Shown here: positions 35,077-43,690 of the stretch, one piece after another | Position numbering within the stretch: the first letter of the stretch is position 1 | Layout of the letters: every line of letters starts with the position of its first letter | Assembly (NCBI GenBank): GCA_017619755.1 | Contig: JAFZRU010000025.1 | Span: 1-64,000 of the forward strand | Origin: Prevotella sp. | Lineage (GTDB): Bacteria; Bacteroidota; Bacteroidia; Bacteroidales; Bacteroidaceae | DNA length: 64,000 nucleotides | Direction of reading: 5' to 3' | Translations under genes and position numbers: made by a program | The notes under the pieces: generated by a model | The model's input: only the letters and a program-made list of their open reading frames with translations | The model's database searches: none | What the model was told of the DNA's origin: nothing

Positions 35077-35757
35077 ATGGATAATATCTTGCACTATCCT
35101 CAGTCCACCATCGTCAACCGCGTAGTGCCGAAGACGATGTTTTACAAGTTCATGGAGGTGAGCCCTCGTATGAAAACACGCTTCGTCAATGATGTGGTGA
35201 ACATCACTTGGCTCTACAAGTTGTCGGCTTCCTCCTTGAATGTCACCGACACAGCGGATATGAAAGAGATTGAGGTGTTTGTGGTGAACCTCAAACAACC
35301 GGATTGCCCGACAGACCTCTTCACTTTTATAGACACGAACATGCCGCACCATATCGTCTTTGTCCTTGTGCATGATAACCATGCCATGCTGCTCATCAAC
35401 TTCAAGGAATGGGCGGATGACACGCATGAAAAGTTTCGTATCCGCCAGGCATTTGCTTCGCCGTGGATGGCAATGGATGAATTGTCATTGACAATTCAAG
35501 GGCAGTCACTGCCACGCATCTATGAGAATTTTGTGGCACAAGTGTCGGGCATTGGTGAGCACAAGGCTGGCAGCATGGCGGAAATCGTTAGCCTTCGGAA
35601 GCAAATCGCAACCGTTGAAATAGAGCTGCAAAGTTTGGAGAAACGGATGCGAAAAGAGCCACAACTTGACAGACAACTTGCTTTGAATAAACAAGTGAAG
35701 GCGAAACGCAAGGCATTGGAGGAACTGAAACAAAAAATGGAGGAACTAAGCGTATGA
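35077..35757 (+). CDS. DUF4391 protein of the type III R-M island
   Basis: A 226-residue protein. It opens with VVPKTMFYKF and a domain containing ITWLYKLSASSLNV and IVFVLVHDNHAMLLINFKEW, characteristic of DUF4391, and ends in a long coiled coil (about 170-226). Family members regularly lie beside SNF2 helicases and type III Mod/Res genes, but their biochemical role is unknown. A strong Shine-Dalgarno sequence drives translation. A small gene on the other strand separates it from mod. Confidence 0.8.
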   Translation: MDNILHYPQSTIVNRVVPKTMFYKFMEVSPRMKTRFVNDVVNITWLYKLSASSLNVTDTADMKEIEVFVVNLKQPDCPTDLFTFIDTNMPHHIVFVLVHDNHAMLLINFKEWADDTHEKFRIRQAFASPWMAMDELSLTIQGQSLPRIYENFVAQVSGIGEHKAGSMAEIVSLRKQIATVEIELQSLEKRMRKEPQLDRQLALNKQVKAKRKALEELKQKMEELSV

Positions 35758-35786
35758 CACACTCAATATTCCTCCAAAATCATTTT

Positions 35787-36035
35787 TCATTTACGCATCA
35801 ACTTGATGTACCATTCATCTGTTGGCTCTGCATGGTAATAAACTTTCCCATCACCTCCAAGTTCCCAAGTATCCATGACTTCAATTGTAAGATAGGGAAG
35901 TTTTTCAAATTGACCTATGCTAAGAAACATTCGTTCAAGCCGACGGAATTTTCTATTACACACACGCTTCCCGCTCTTTTGGGATTTACAACAAGCCCAG
36001 TATGTGATGGGCGTACGTTTCCTACTTCTACTCAT
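35787..36035 (-). CDS. Small MSRSRK-family protein, antisense inside the R-M island
   Basis: An 82-residue basic protein starting MSRSRKRTPITYWACCKSQK and continuing CNRKFRRLERMFL. The opening MSRSRK-TPI and the following R-rich block match a small widespread bacterial family of unknown function. The C-terminal half (EVMDTWELGGDGKVYY) also looks like real protein. It starts at 36035; a longer upstream extension lacks similarity to the family. It is the only minus-strand gene in the island, sits between DUF4391 and mod, and is locally AT-richer than its surroundings. Confidence 0.65.
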   Translation of the reverse strand: MSRSRKRTPITYWACCKSQKSGKRVCNRKFRRLERMFLSIGQFEKLPYLTIEVMDTWELGGDGKVYYHAEPTDEWYIKLMRK

Positions 36036-36190
36036 AATGACTCGAATGTTATGAGCGGCCACAACGTCTTGTCGCGCCACTCGGTTAAACATTACGAGGC
36101 AATGATAATTAATAGGTTCTTCATATCCTGGAATTATATAGTGCAAAGTAACAACAAATAATCGAAACAAACAAATAAAACGATAAAAAC

Positions 36191-38134
36191 ATGGAATTAA
36201 AACATTTAGAACGGGAAACACCCAATGGCGCACAACTCAATCTCGATGCGCTTTATCAAATAGCACCGTCTTGCTTCACGGAAGCAAAGGGTGAAGATGG
36301 CGTAGTTCGCCGTGTAATTAATTGGGACAAACTCCGCTTACTTCTTGGCGACAATGCTGTAGAGGATGCCCCAGAAGTCTATGACTTTACATGGGTGGGC
36401 AAGCGGGCTGCTCTGCGTGAGGCGGCAGCACCTATCAACAAGACACTGCGCCCATGCCCCGAAGAGAGTGTAGATTGGGACACCACACAAAATCTCTACA
36501 TCGAGGGAGACAACCTCGAAGTGTTGAAACTACTCCAAAACTCGTATATGGGTAAAGTCAAAATGATATACATTGACCCGCCGTATAACACAGGCAATGA
36601 CTTTGTGTATCATGATGACTTTCATAGAACACAGCGTGAAGAAGATGAAGCTGCTGGGGTTATCAATGAAGAGGGTGAACGTATGGTAAAGAACATGGAA
36701 TCGAATGGAAAGTTCCACTCGGATTGGTGCTCTATGATTTATGCTAGGCTGATGATTGCTCGTTCATTATTGTCGGAAGATGGGTTCATATTCATTAGTA
36801 TAGATGATAATGAGATTGAAAATCTTAGAAAGATTTGTGATGAAGTTTTTGGTTCACATAATTTCAAAAGTCAATCAATAATCATTAATAATAGGGGTGG
36901 TCGTGATTACGGAGGAATAGCATTACAGCATGATTATATACTAATATATGCCAAAAGTGATTTATCAATACTCAATCTTATAAATGAAAAAGATAAAGAG
37001 TTCCAGTATTATGATGAGAAGGGTGGCTTTAACTTAATGGAGTTAAGAAACCGTAATGTAAAATTTAATAATCAAAATCGTCCTAATCTTTGCTATCCTT
37101 TTTACGTAAATCCTCAGAAAAAGGATAAAAACGGTCTTATGGAAATATCTCTAGAACCAGCACCTGGATTTGTAGAAGTATATCCTGCGAAATCTAATGG
37201 TATTCAAACGGTCTGGAGATGGGGAAAAGAAGAAAAAGCTAGAAAAAATCTTAATATTGAGATTTTTGGAAAAGCTAACCAAAAAGGAGGCTATATGATA
37301 GTTCAAAAATATCGGAAGACCTCAAAAATGCAGCGAAGTGTATGGGATGAAAAGGAATTTGTAAACGAAAGAGGCACTGAAGCAGTAAAACAATTGTTTA
37401 ATAACAAATCATATTTTGATTATCCTAAATCATTATTTACTATTAAGCGTGTCATAGAATTGGGAGCTGATGAAGATTGTATAATTCTCGACTTCTTCTC
37501 TGGTTCATCGACAACCGCCCATGCTGTGATGCAATTAAACAGTGAAGATAACGGCACACGAAAATATATTATGGTTCAATTGCCCGAACCCGCAACAGAG
37601 CAAGCGCAGGACGAAGGTTATAATAATTTATGCGATGTTGCCAAGGAGCGCATTCGTCGTGCGGGCAAGAAAATCAAGGCCGATAACCCTTTAACCACTC
37701 AAAATCTCGACACAGGTTTCCGAGTTTTCAAATGCGATAGTAGCAACTACAAGGACGTGGCTTTTGCACCAAAAGACTACAATCAACAACAGCTCGAATT
37801 TTTTGTTGAAAACATCAAGGAAGACCGCAATGACCTTGATTTGCTATTTGACTGTATGCTCCGTTGGGGCGTAACGCTTGACCTGCCTATGACATCCACC
37901 ACTGTGGATGACTGTGTTATCCACAACGTGAATGACGGCGACCTCGTGGGTTGCTTCACTGGTGTTGTGTCGGAAGCCGTCATCGATGCTATCGCAGAGA
38001 TGCAGCCCGTGCGCGTGGTCTTCCGCGACAGCAGCTTTACGGACGCCGCCAGCAAGATGAATCTCTTCGAGTTGTTCAAGCAGAAATGCGAATGGAGCGA
38101 TGAGGAAGTACGCAACAATGTCCGTGTCATTTAA
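36191..38134 (+). CDS. mod: Type III restriction-modification DNA methyltransferase
   Basis: A 647-residue N6-adenine methyltransferase that modifies the recognition site and gives the Mod-Res complex its specificity. Catalytic motif DPPYNTG lies at 129-135 and the AdoMet-binding FFSGSSTTAHAVM near 435-447, the beta-class order. Between them (about nt 36730-37480) lies the target-recognition region, visibly AT-richer than both flanks, as if replaced by recombination. The ATG at 36191 follows an A-rich leader. Res begins 14 nt downstream. Confidence 0.92.
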   Translation: MELKHLERETPNGAQLNLDALYQIAPSCFTEAKGEDGVVRRVINWDKLRLLLGDNAVEDAPEVYDFTWVGKRAALREAAAPINKTLRPCPEESVDWDTTQNLYIEGDNLEVLKLLQNSYMGKVKMIYIDPPYNTGNDFVYHDDFHRTQREEDEAAGVINEEGERMVKNMESNGKFHSDWCSMIYARLMIARSLLSEDGFIFISIDDNEIENLRKICDEVFGSHNFKSQSIIINNRGGRDYGGIALQHDYILIYAKSDLSILNLINEKDKEFQYYDEKGGFNLMELRNRNVKFNNQNRPNLCYPFYVNPQKKDKNGLMEISLEPAPGFVEVYPAKSNGIQTVWRWGKEEKARKNLNIEIFGKANQKGGYMIVQKYRKTSKMQRSVWDEKEFVNERGTEAVKQLFNNKSYFDYPKSLFTIKRVIELGADEDCIILDFFSGSSTTAHAVMQLNSEDNGTRKYIMVQLPEPATEQAQDEGYNNLCDVAKERIRRAGKKIKADNPLTTQNLDTGFRVFKCDSSNYKDVAFAPKDYNQQQLEFFVENIKEDRNDLDLLFDCMLRWGVTLDLPMTSTTVDDCVIHNVNDGDLVGCFTGVVSEAVIDAIAEMQPVRVVFRDSSFTDAASKMNLFELFKQKCEWSDEEVRNNVRVI

Positions 38135-38147
38135 TCCTCATTGAACT

Positions 38148-41100
38148 ATGAAGAAACTAACGCTAAAGTTCAAGAACCAACAATTCCAGACGGACGCCGC
38201 CCGTGCTGTGACCGACATCTTCCACGGTCAGCGCAATCAAGCGATGCTGGAGTTCACCCATGACATGGGTATCCCGAAGGACAGCACCGAAGACCTCTTC
38301 GACGTGGTGGGCTTCCGCAACCAACCACTAAGCGTGCCTGCTGGACAGGTGTTGGAGAACATCCGCGCCATCCAGATGCCGGCACAGTTGCGCCCTTCAG
38401 AAACGATAGACACCAATGACTTGCGCCTGACCATTGAGATGGAGACGGGAACAGGCAAGACCTACACCTACATCAAGACGATGTATGAGTTGAACAAGCT
38501 CTATGGCTGGAGCAAGTTCATTATCGTGGTGCCGAGCATCGCCATTCGCGAGGGTGTGTGCCGCTCTTTTGAGATTATGAGCGAGCATTTCGCCGCCGAA
38601 TACGGCAAGCGCATCCAGTCGTTCATCTACGACAGCAAGCAGTTGACGAAAATCGACCAGTTTGCCAGCGACTCGAACATACACGTGATGATTATCAACA
38701 CCCAGGCCTTTGCCGCCCGTGGTGAGGATGCTCGCCGTATCTATATGAAATTGGATGCCTTCCGCTCCCGCCGCCCCATCGACGTGATTGCCGCTACCAA
38801 TCCCATCCTGATTATCGACGAGCCGCAGTCGGTGTTGGGCGCCGACAAGAAGAATGCCACCCGCAACCGCTTGAAAGAGTTTCATCCCCTTTTCACTTTG
38901 TTGTATAGTGCCACCCACCGCGCCGACGACATCGTCAATATGGTCTATCGCTTGGACGCGATGGATGCCTACAACAAGAAGTTGGTGAAGAAGATTTCGG
39001 TCAAGGGAATCAACCAGAAAGGCTCTACCGCTACCAACGGCTACCTGTATTTGGAAAGCATCGAACTCTCCACGGGTAATCCACGCGCCCGCATCGGTTT
39101 CGACAAGCGGCAGGCCAATGGTGTGAAACAAGTGATACAAATGGTGAGTGACGGCTTCGACATCTATCAGCAGTCTGGCGGGTTGGAGGAATATGCCCAC
39201 GGCTACCGCATTGAAAGCATTGACGGCTACAATCGCACGGTGCGTCTGCTCAATGGCACTGTTCTTCATGAGGGTGACATGGTGGGGCGTGTCAACGACA
39301 TCTATGTGCGCCGTCATCAAATACGGGAAACCATCAAATCACACATTCTCAAAGAGCGAAAACTGTTTCCCAAAGGCATCAAATGCTTGTCGCTGTTCTT
39401 CATCGACCATGTGGACAACTACCGCATTTACAACCAGGGGGGAGGAACGAGCAAAGGTAAATTTGCGGAAATCTTCGAGGAAGAATATGACAAAATTGTC
39501 GGCTCGCTCCAACTGGAATTTCAGGATGATCCCGAATATGTCAATTACCTGAAACGCTTCACGGCAGAACAAGTGCATAATGGCTATTTCTCCCGGGACA
39601 AGAAAGGAAAGTTCATTCAGCCTTCTGCTACCGAACTACGTAATGAAAGTAGTAATGATGCTTCGGCATACGACCTTATCATGAAAGACAAGGAGCGTCT
39701 GCTTTCATTCAGTGAACCGACACGTTTCATCTTCTCTCACTCAGCCTTGAAAGAAGGTTGGGACAATCCCAATGTCTTCCAGATATGTACGCTGAAAGAC
39801 TCTGACAACCAAACGAAGAAACGGCAGGAGGTGGGGCGTGGCATGCGTCTGTGCGTGAACAACAACGGTGAACGGCAGGACGAGAGCGTGCTACATGGAG
39901 GTGTGTTCGAGGTAAATGAACTGACCATCATTGCCAGCGAGTCATACAACTCCTTTGCAACCAAACTCCAAACGGAGATTGCAGAGGCTGTTGGCGACCG
40001 TCCGATGAAGGTGACACCAAGCCTGTTTACGGGTATGGTGGTAACCAATGCGCGTGGAGAGCAAAAAACGCTCGATGAACTGAAATCAAGCTTCTTGTTT
40101 GCTGCGTTGGCTATGAGTAGGTATGTGTCTGAGCAAGGCCAGCTCACCCAGAAATTCCACGATGACAAGCAACAAGGGAAGTTGGACTTCGGCGCAGAAT
40201 TTAACGAGTACAAGGGCGACATTGTGAAGCGGCTCGACGCCGTGTTCAATCCCGATGCCATCAAACCTGAAAATGCCCGTCAGACGAAAGAGGCACATTT
40301 TGACCGCCAGAAGTTCGAACGCAAGGAATTCCAGGAGTTATGGCGCAAAATCAATCATCAGACTTATTTTACCGTCGATTTCAAGACCGAAGACCTTGTT
40401 GAGCGTTCTGTCACCACTCTTGACAATCACTTGCAAGTGTCGGAAATAAAGATTGAGGTGGTGGAAGGCACGATGGACAAGATACAGAGCAAGGAGCAAC
40501 TGTTACAGGGCGACGCCATGAAGATGAAGGTGAACGGTGCCACCACCTCAACCATCCATGAGTTGGTGGGAGACCGCGTGAAATACGACCTTGTGGGCAA
40601 GTTGGTGGAGGCTACTGGACTGACCCGCCGGGTTATCGTCACCATCTTGCAGAAAATCAGCCCCAATACATTCTATAAGTTCAAGGCCAATCCTGAGGAA
40701 TTCATCATCCGTGCCGGAAACATCATCAATGAGTGCAAGGCCATCGCCGTCATCGAGCATGTGAAATACCATAAGCTCAACAAAGCGTTTTCCTCGGACA
40801 TTTTCAATGCGTCAACCTTGAAAGGCCGTCTGGGCGTGAATGCCATGGAATCGCACAAGTCGCTCTATGACCTTGTGGTGGTTGATTCACAAGGCGTCGA
40901 AATGGACTTCGCCAAGGATTTGGAAAACCACAAGGAAGTGGCTGTCTATACCAAACTGCCCAACGGCTTCTACATCAACACGCCCGTAGGCCATTACAAC
41001 CCTGACTGGGCCATCGTGTTCAAGGAGGGGGCAGACATCAAGCATGTCTATTTCGTGGCAGAAACCAAAGGCTCTCTTGAAGAATCACAACTCCGTGAGT

Positions 41101-41216
41101 CGGAGCGGTCGAAGATTGCTTGTGCGCGTCGTCACTTCGCCACCATCGCCGACTCCACCATCACTTATGATGTCGTCCGCAGTTACGAGGATTTGAGGAA
41201 TGTGATTACCAAATAG
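38148..41216 (+). CDS. res: Type III restriction endonuclease subunit
   Basis: A 1022-residue helicase-nuclease that cuts unmodified DNA in complex with Mod. Walker A is ETGTGKTYTYIK at about 99-110, the Walker B-like motif is IIDEPQ near 224, and a helicase VI-type segment KRQEVGRGMRL lies near 563. The C-terminal PD-(D/E)xK nuclease shows NPDWAIVF (about 950) and VAETKGS (about 970). All parts look intact and the length is normal for the family. It follows mod by 14 nt and ends at a hairpin. Confidence 0.92.
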   Translation: MKKLTLKFKNQQFQTDAARAVTDIFHGQRNQAMLEFTHDMGIPKDSTEDLFDVVGFRNQPLSVPAGQVLENIRAIQMPAQLRPSETIDTNDLRLTIEMETGTGKTYTYIKTMYELNKLYGWSKFIIVVPSIAIREGVCRSFEIMSEHFAAEYGKRIQSFIYDSKQLTKIDQFASDSNIHVMIINTQAFAARGEDARRIYMKLDAFRSRRPIDVIAATNPILIIDEPQSVLGADKKNATRNRLKEFHPLFTLLYSATHRADDIVNMVYRLDAMDAYNKKLVKKISVKGINQKGSTATNGYLYLESIELSTGNPRARIGFDKRQANGVKQVIQMVSDGFDIYQQSGGLEEYAHGYRIESIDGYNRTVRLLNGTVLHEGDMVGRVNDIYVRRHQIRETIKSHILKERKLFPKGIKCLSLFFIDHVDNYRIYNQGGGTSKGKFAEIFEEEYDKIVGSLQLEFQDDPEYVNYLKRFTAEQVHNGYFSRDKKGKFIQPSATELRNESSNDASAYDLIMKDKERLLSFSEPTRFIFSHSALKEGWDNPNVFQICTLKDSDNQTKKRQEVGRGMRLCVNNNGERQDESVLHGGVFEVNELTIIASESYNSFATKLQTEIAEAVGDRPMKVTPSLFTGMVVTNARGEQKTLDELKSSFLFAALAMSRYVSEQGQLTQKFHDDKQQGKLDFGAEFNEYKGDIVKRLDAVFNPDAIKPENARQTKEAHFDRQKFERKEFQELWRKINHQTYFTVDFKTEDLVERSVTTLDNHLQVSEIKIEVVEGTMDKIQSKEQLLQGDAMKMKVNGATTSTIHELVGDRVKYDLVGKLVEATGLTRRVIVTILQKISPNTFYKFKANPEEFIIRAGNIINECKAIAVIEHVKYHKLNKAFSSDIFNASTLKGRLGVNAMESHKSLYDLVVVDSQGVEMDFAKDLENHKEVAVYTKLPNGFYINTPVGHYNPDWAIVFKEGADIKHVYFVAETKGSLEESQLRESERSKIACARRHFATIADSTITYDVVRSYEDLRNVITK

Positions 41217-41246
41217 TCCTTATTGCAATAATCATGCGAGATAAAT

Positions 41247-41281
41247 GGGCGGAAACTTGTGTTTTTTTCAAGTTTCCGCCC
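41247..41281 (+). terminator. 13-bp hairpin after res
   Basis: GGGCGGAAACTTG (41247-41259) pairs perfectly with CAAGTTTCCGCCC (41269-41281) around a T-rich 9-nt loop. It lies 31 nt after the res stop and is the likely end of the restriction operon. The rest of the gap to 41397 is AT-rich without a recognised feature. Confidence 0.65.
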
Positions 41282-41397
41282 GTTTGCTTGATTTCAAAAT
41301 GGGTTATATATACTATTACAGCATCCATTGTTCATACAAATGAATGGAAAGTTGACTATCTCTTGAGTGCTTTGACATGTTGAATCTTGATGAGAAA

Positions 41398-41429
41398 TTT
41401 GGTTGTTTGCAAAATATTGCCTAATTTTG
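41398..41429 (+). promoter_or_regulatory. Complete Bacteroidetes-type promoter for the 41456 gene
   Basis: TTTG (41398-41401), 20 nt, TAATTTTG (41422-41429). The predicted start is near 41436, 20 nt before the ATG. Confidence 0.75.
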
Positions 41430-41455
41430 TGGCGGAAAACAAAAAAAACTGAGAT

Positions 41456-41677
41456 ATGTTTGGGACTATTATTGCATTGGCCATCTTTTTTGCCGCCGCC
41501 CTGGCGGGATGGGCCATTGCCGAGCTGAAAGGCAAGGCTTGTGAGTACGAGCAAGACGAGGAGGAGAAGGCCGTGGACTGTCAGTTGGCCGAACAACTCC
41601 ACAAGAACGGGTTCACGGAGCTCACCATCAAGGATGTCATCAAGAGCATCAGCACGAAGGGCTTCAAGACCACTTAG
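41456..41677 (+). CDS. Small single-pass membrane protein
   Basis: A 73-residue protein: a hydrophobic helix at about 3-22 (IIALAIFFAAALAGWAIA), then a soluble acidic stretch (YEQDEEEKAVD) and a C-terminal basic end (IKSISTKGFKTT). It has its own consensus promoter and a strong terminator, so it is very likely expressed as a single-gene unit. I know no function for it; a holin or toxin-like role is possible from the build alone but not supported otherwise. Confidence 0.65.
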   Translation: MFGTIIALAIFFAAALAGWAIAELKGKACEYEQDEEEKAVDCQLAEQLHKNGFTELTIKDVIKSISTKGFKTT

Positions 41678-41695
41678 GAAACAACCCTGCAACAT

Positions 41696-41739
41696 CACCA
41701 AGCAGCCCTGACATGAGAACATGTCAGGGCTGCTTGGTG
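41696..41739. terminator. Bidirectional terminator with a perfect 20-bp stem
   Basis: CACCAAGCAGCCCTGACATG (41696-41715) and its exact complement (41720-41739) surround the loop AGAA. It lies between convergent genes and serves both. Confidence 0.85.
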
Positions 41740-41759
41740 TTTATTGCCTTGCTGTCTTC

Positions 41760-43586
41760 CTATGGCACCGGTGCGATGGGTTTGACCACGTCGCCGGAGG
41801 GCATGACGTTCTTCAGTAGCTCTTCGTAGAGGCGCTGCACATCGAGGGTGTTGTTGTCCTTGATGTTTTGTTGGAAGATTTTCTTTGCGACGTCTTTCTG
41901 GATGTTGTTGGGCACGATGATGTTGCGCCACATTTGCGCCCAGTAGGAGTTGTCGATCACCTCGTTGTTGTATTTTCTCATTTTCATCTCGCTGATGTTG
42001 CCATTGTAGATGATGCTGAGGATGTCCTTGTATTTCGTGCTCTTCAGCGAGTCCATCCTCCATACGTCGTGGTAGCGGAGGTAGTCGCGGTCCATTTCCT
42101 CCAAGGCGAAAACGTCATCGCTGTCGTCGATGATGAGGCCTTCGGTGTCTTCGTTGACGCTCACCGGTTTCACCTCTCCGTCGTTGTTCACTTGCTGCTT
42201 CTTGCTGGTTTGAGTCGTTGGTGCGAGAAGTCGGTTGATGGGCCATGCCCATTTCCCGGTGAAGCCCCAGGCAAGGAGGGCGTAGGTGGCGAGAGTGAAG
42301 GCCACCATGAAGGCGAACTTGAGGAAGCGGAGGGCGTTTTTCGAGGTCTTGGTGAGTTTCCTCGGGATGTGCATGACATATCCGTTGAGGTCCTTCTCCA
42401 CGTTGTAGCCTTTCACCTTCCCGTTGTTGAGTTGTGAGAACAGCCGGTCGTTGGTGCCCACGTCCACCATGGCCTCTATGGGGCGTCCGTCGCCGAAGTC
42501 GAGTGTCACCCGCGTGAGGTCGTGTTGCGGTTCGGGTGTATAGACATACTCTTGCTGCTTGATGATGCCTGGCGTCACTTGGATGTCGGCGTTTTTCATC
42601 CCCTCGCAGGAGAAATGGATGTACCCTGCGTTGTTCACCTTGTCCTCATACACCTTGATGAGGTAGCATCCGTTGCTGTCGGGCATCAGTTGGTCGCCTT
42701 CATATCTCACGATGCAGCTTCTGAGGAGCCGTCCGTTGTGCTTGACGAAGAATTTCAGTTCGTAGTAGAACTTGATGGTCCGCTCGTCGATGCGGATGGT
42801 GTTGGTGGCGGTGTCGAAATATCCGTGGGGACTGGGTTTCGTCACGTCACCTCGCACGTCGATGGTCATCGGCAGCATCCCTTCCTTCCCCTTGAGGTTG
42901 ATGCGCTTGGTGTCGCCCTCCTTCACCTGTCCGTACTCGTAGCCTTGTGGCGACTTGATTTTGAAGGTCCTTAGCACGAGCGAGTGGATGTGCTTGCACT
43001 GCTGCGGGAAGGCCGGGTGTACGCTGTCAGGGATGAGGTAGATGGAGTTGGTGAGTCCGAAAAATTCCTGGTCGGGGAATTTGATGAGGTTGGCAATCTC
43101 ACCCTTCGTCTTGTAGTTCATGTAGTAGGTGAGCGGCGCTCCCTCGCTCTTGGCAGCTTTCTTGAGGGCCTTGGGATATCCGGGAAAGGTGTCGGTGGAG
43201 AGCGTCTTGTGGATGGCGGCCAACGCTTGCAGGAAGCGCTGGTTGTCGCCGGGCTTCTCGTCCTTCGCCACCATGGTCTTGTAGGCTTTCGAGAGGGCGT
43301 CCAATTGCTCCAGCACCTTCATTCCGTCGATGGTGACATGCGCGATGTTGGTGAGGATGGCATATTCTATGAAGCCGTCCTCTGTGGCTTCGATGAGGGA
43401 AGCCTGAAGGTTGCATCCGTCGGGGTACAGGCGGATGTTGTATGCCGAACTGGTGGAGATGTGACGCATGTCGTCACCGTTGTTCCGCAGGCGGAAGTCG
43501 TAGGCGCAGTCGGCGGGGTAGGCAATGATGGGGGCGAGACCGTCATGCCCCATTTGCTTGTTGATGTTGATTCTGATGGATTCCAT
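41760..43586 (-). CDS. Large unknown protein with one membrane helix
   Basis: A 608-residue protein of no family that I recognise. Residues 1-435 are soluble and mixed alpha/beta, with a beta-rich section around 230-420 (GYFDTATNTIRIDERTIKFY). A single hydrophobic helix (FMVAFTLATYALLAWGF) lies at about 448-466, and a polar C-terminal domain of about 140 residues follows. It has its own -7 box 41 nt upstream, so it is separate from the 43691-47045 gene set. I chose the start MESIRININKQMGHDG at 43586; upstream in-frame sequence is antisense to coding DNA. Confidence 0.6.
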   Translation of the reverse strand: MESIRININKQMGHDGLAPIIAYPADCAYDFRLRNNGDDMRHISTSSAYNIRLYPDGCNLQASLIEATEDGFIEYAILTNIAHVTIDGMKVLEQLDALSKAYKTMVAKDEKPGDNQRFLQALAAIHKTLSTDTFPGYPKALKKAAKSEGAPLTYYMNYKTKGEIANLIKFPDQEFFGLTNSIYLIPDSVHPAFPQQCKHIHSLVLRTFKIKSPQGYEYGQVKEGDTKRINLKGKEGMLPMTIDVRGDVTKPSPHGYFDTATNTIRIDERTIKFYYELKFFVKHNGRLLRSCIVRYEGDQLMPDSNGCYLIKVYEDKVNNAGYIHFSCEGMKNADIQVTPGIIKQQEYVYTPEPQHDLTRVTLDFGDGRPIEAMVDVGTNDRLFSQLNNGKVKGYNVEKDLNGYVMHIPRKLTKTSKNALRFLKFAFMVAFTLATYALLAWGFTGKWAWPINRLLAPTTQTSKKQQVNNDGEVKPVSVNEDTEGLIIDDSDDVFALEEMDRDYLRYHDVWRMDSLKSTKYKDILSIIYNGNISEMKMRKYNNEVIDNSYWAQMWRNIIVPNNIQKDVAKKIFQQNIKDNNTLDVQRLYEELLKNVMPSGDVVKPIAPVP

Positions 43587-43626
43587 AGAAATGCGTGTGG
43601 TAGATGATGTGTTCCCTATTCCTTTG

Positions 43627-43634
43627 CAAATATA
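43627..43634 (-). promoter_or_regulatory. -7 box (TATATTTG) for the 608-residue protein gene
   Basis: TATATTTG on the minus strand lies 41 nt upstream of the ATG at 43586. No clear -33 TTTG was found. Confidence 0.45.
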
Positions 43635-43690
43635 CGAAGAAAAATCCATTTCTCTGTCATTTTGCAACTTTTTTTGGAGATTTTTCGCAT

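Noticed and set aside
35754-36161. 135-codon plus-strand frame between DUF4391 and mod
   Set aside because: The minus strand encodes the MSRSRK-type protein with family similarity; the plus frame has none.
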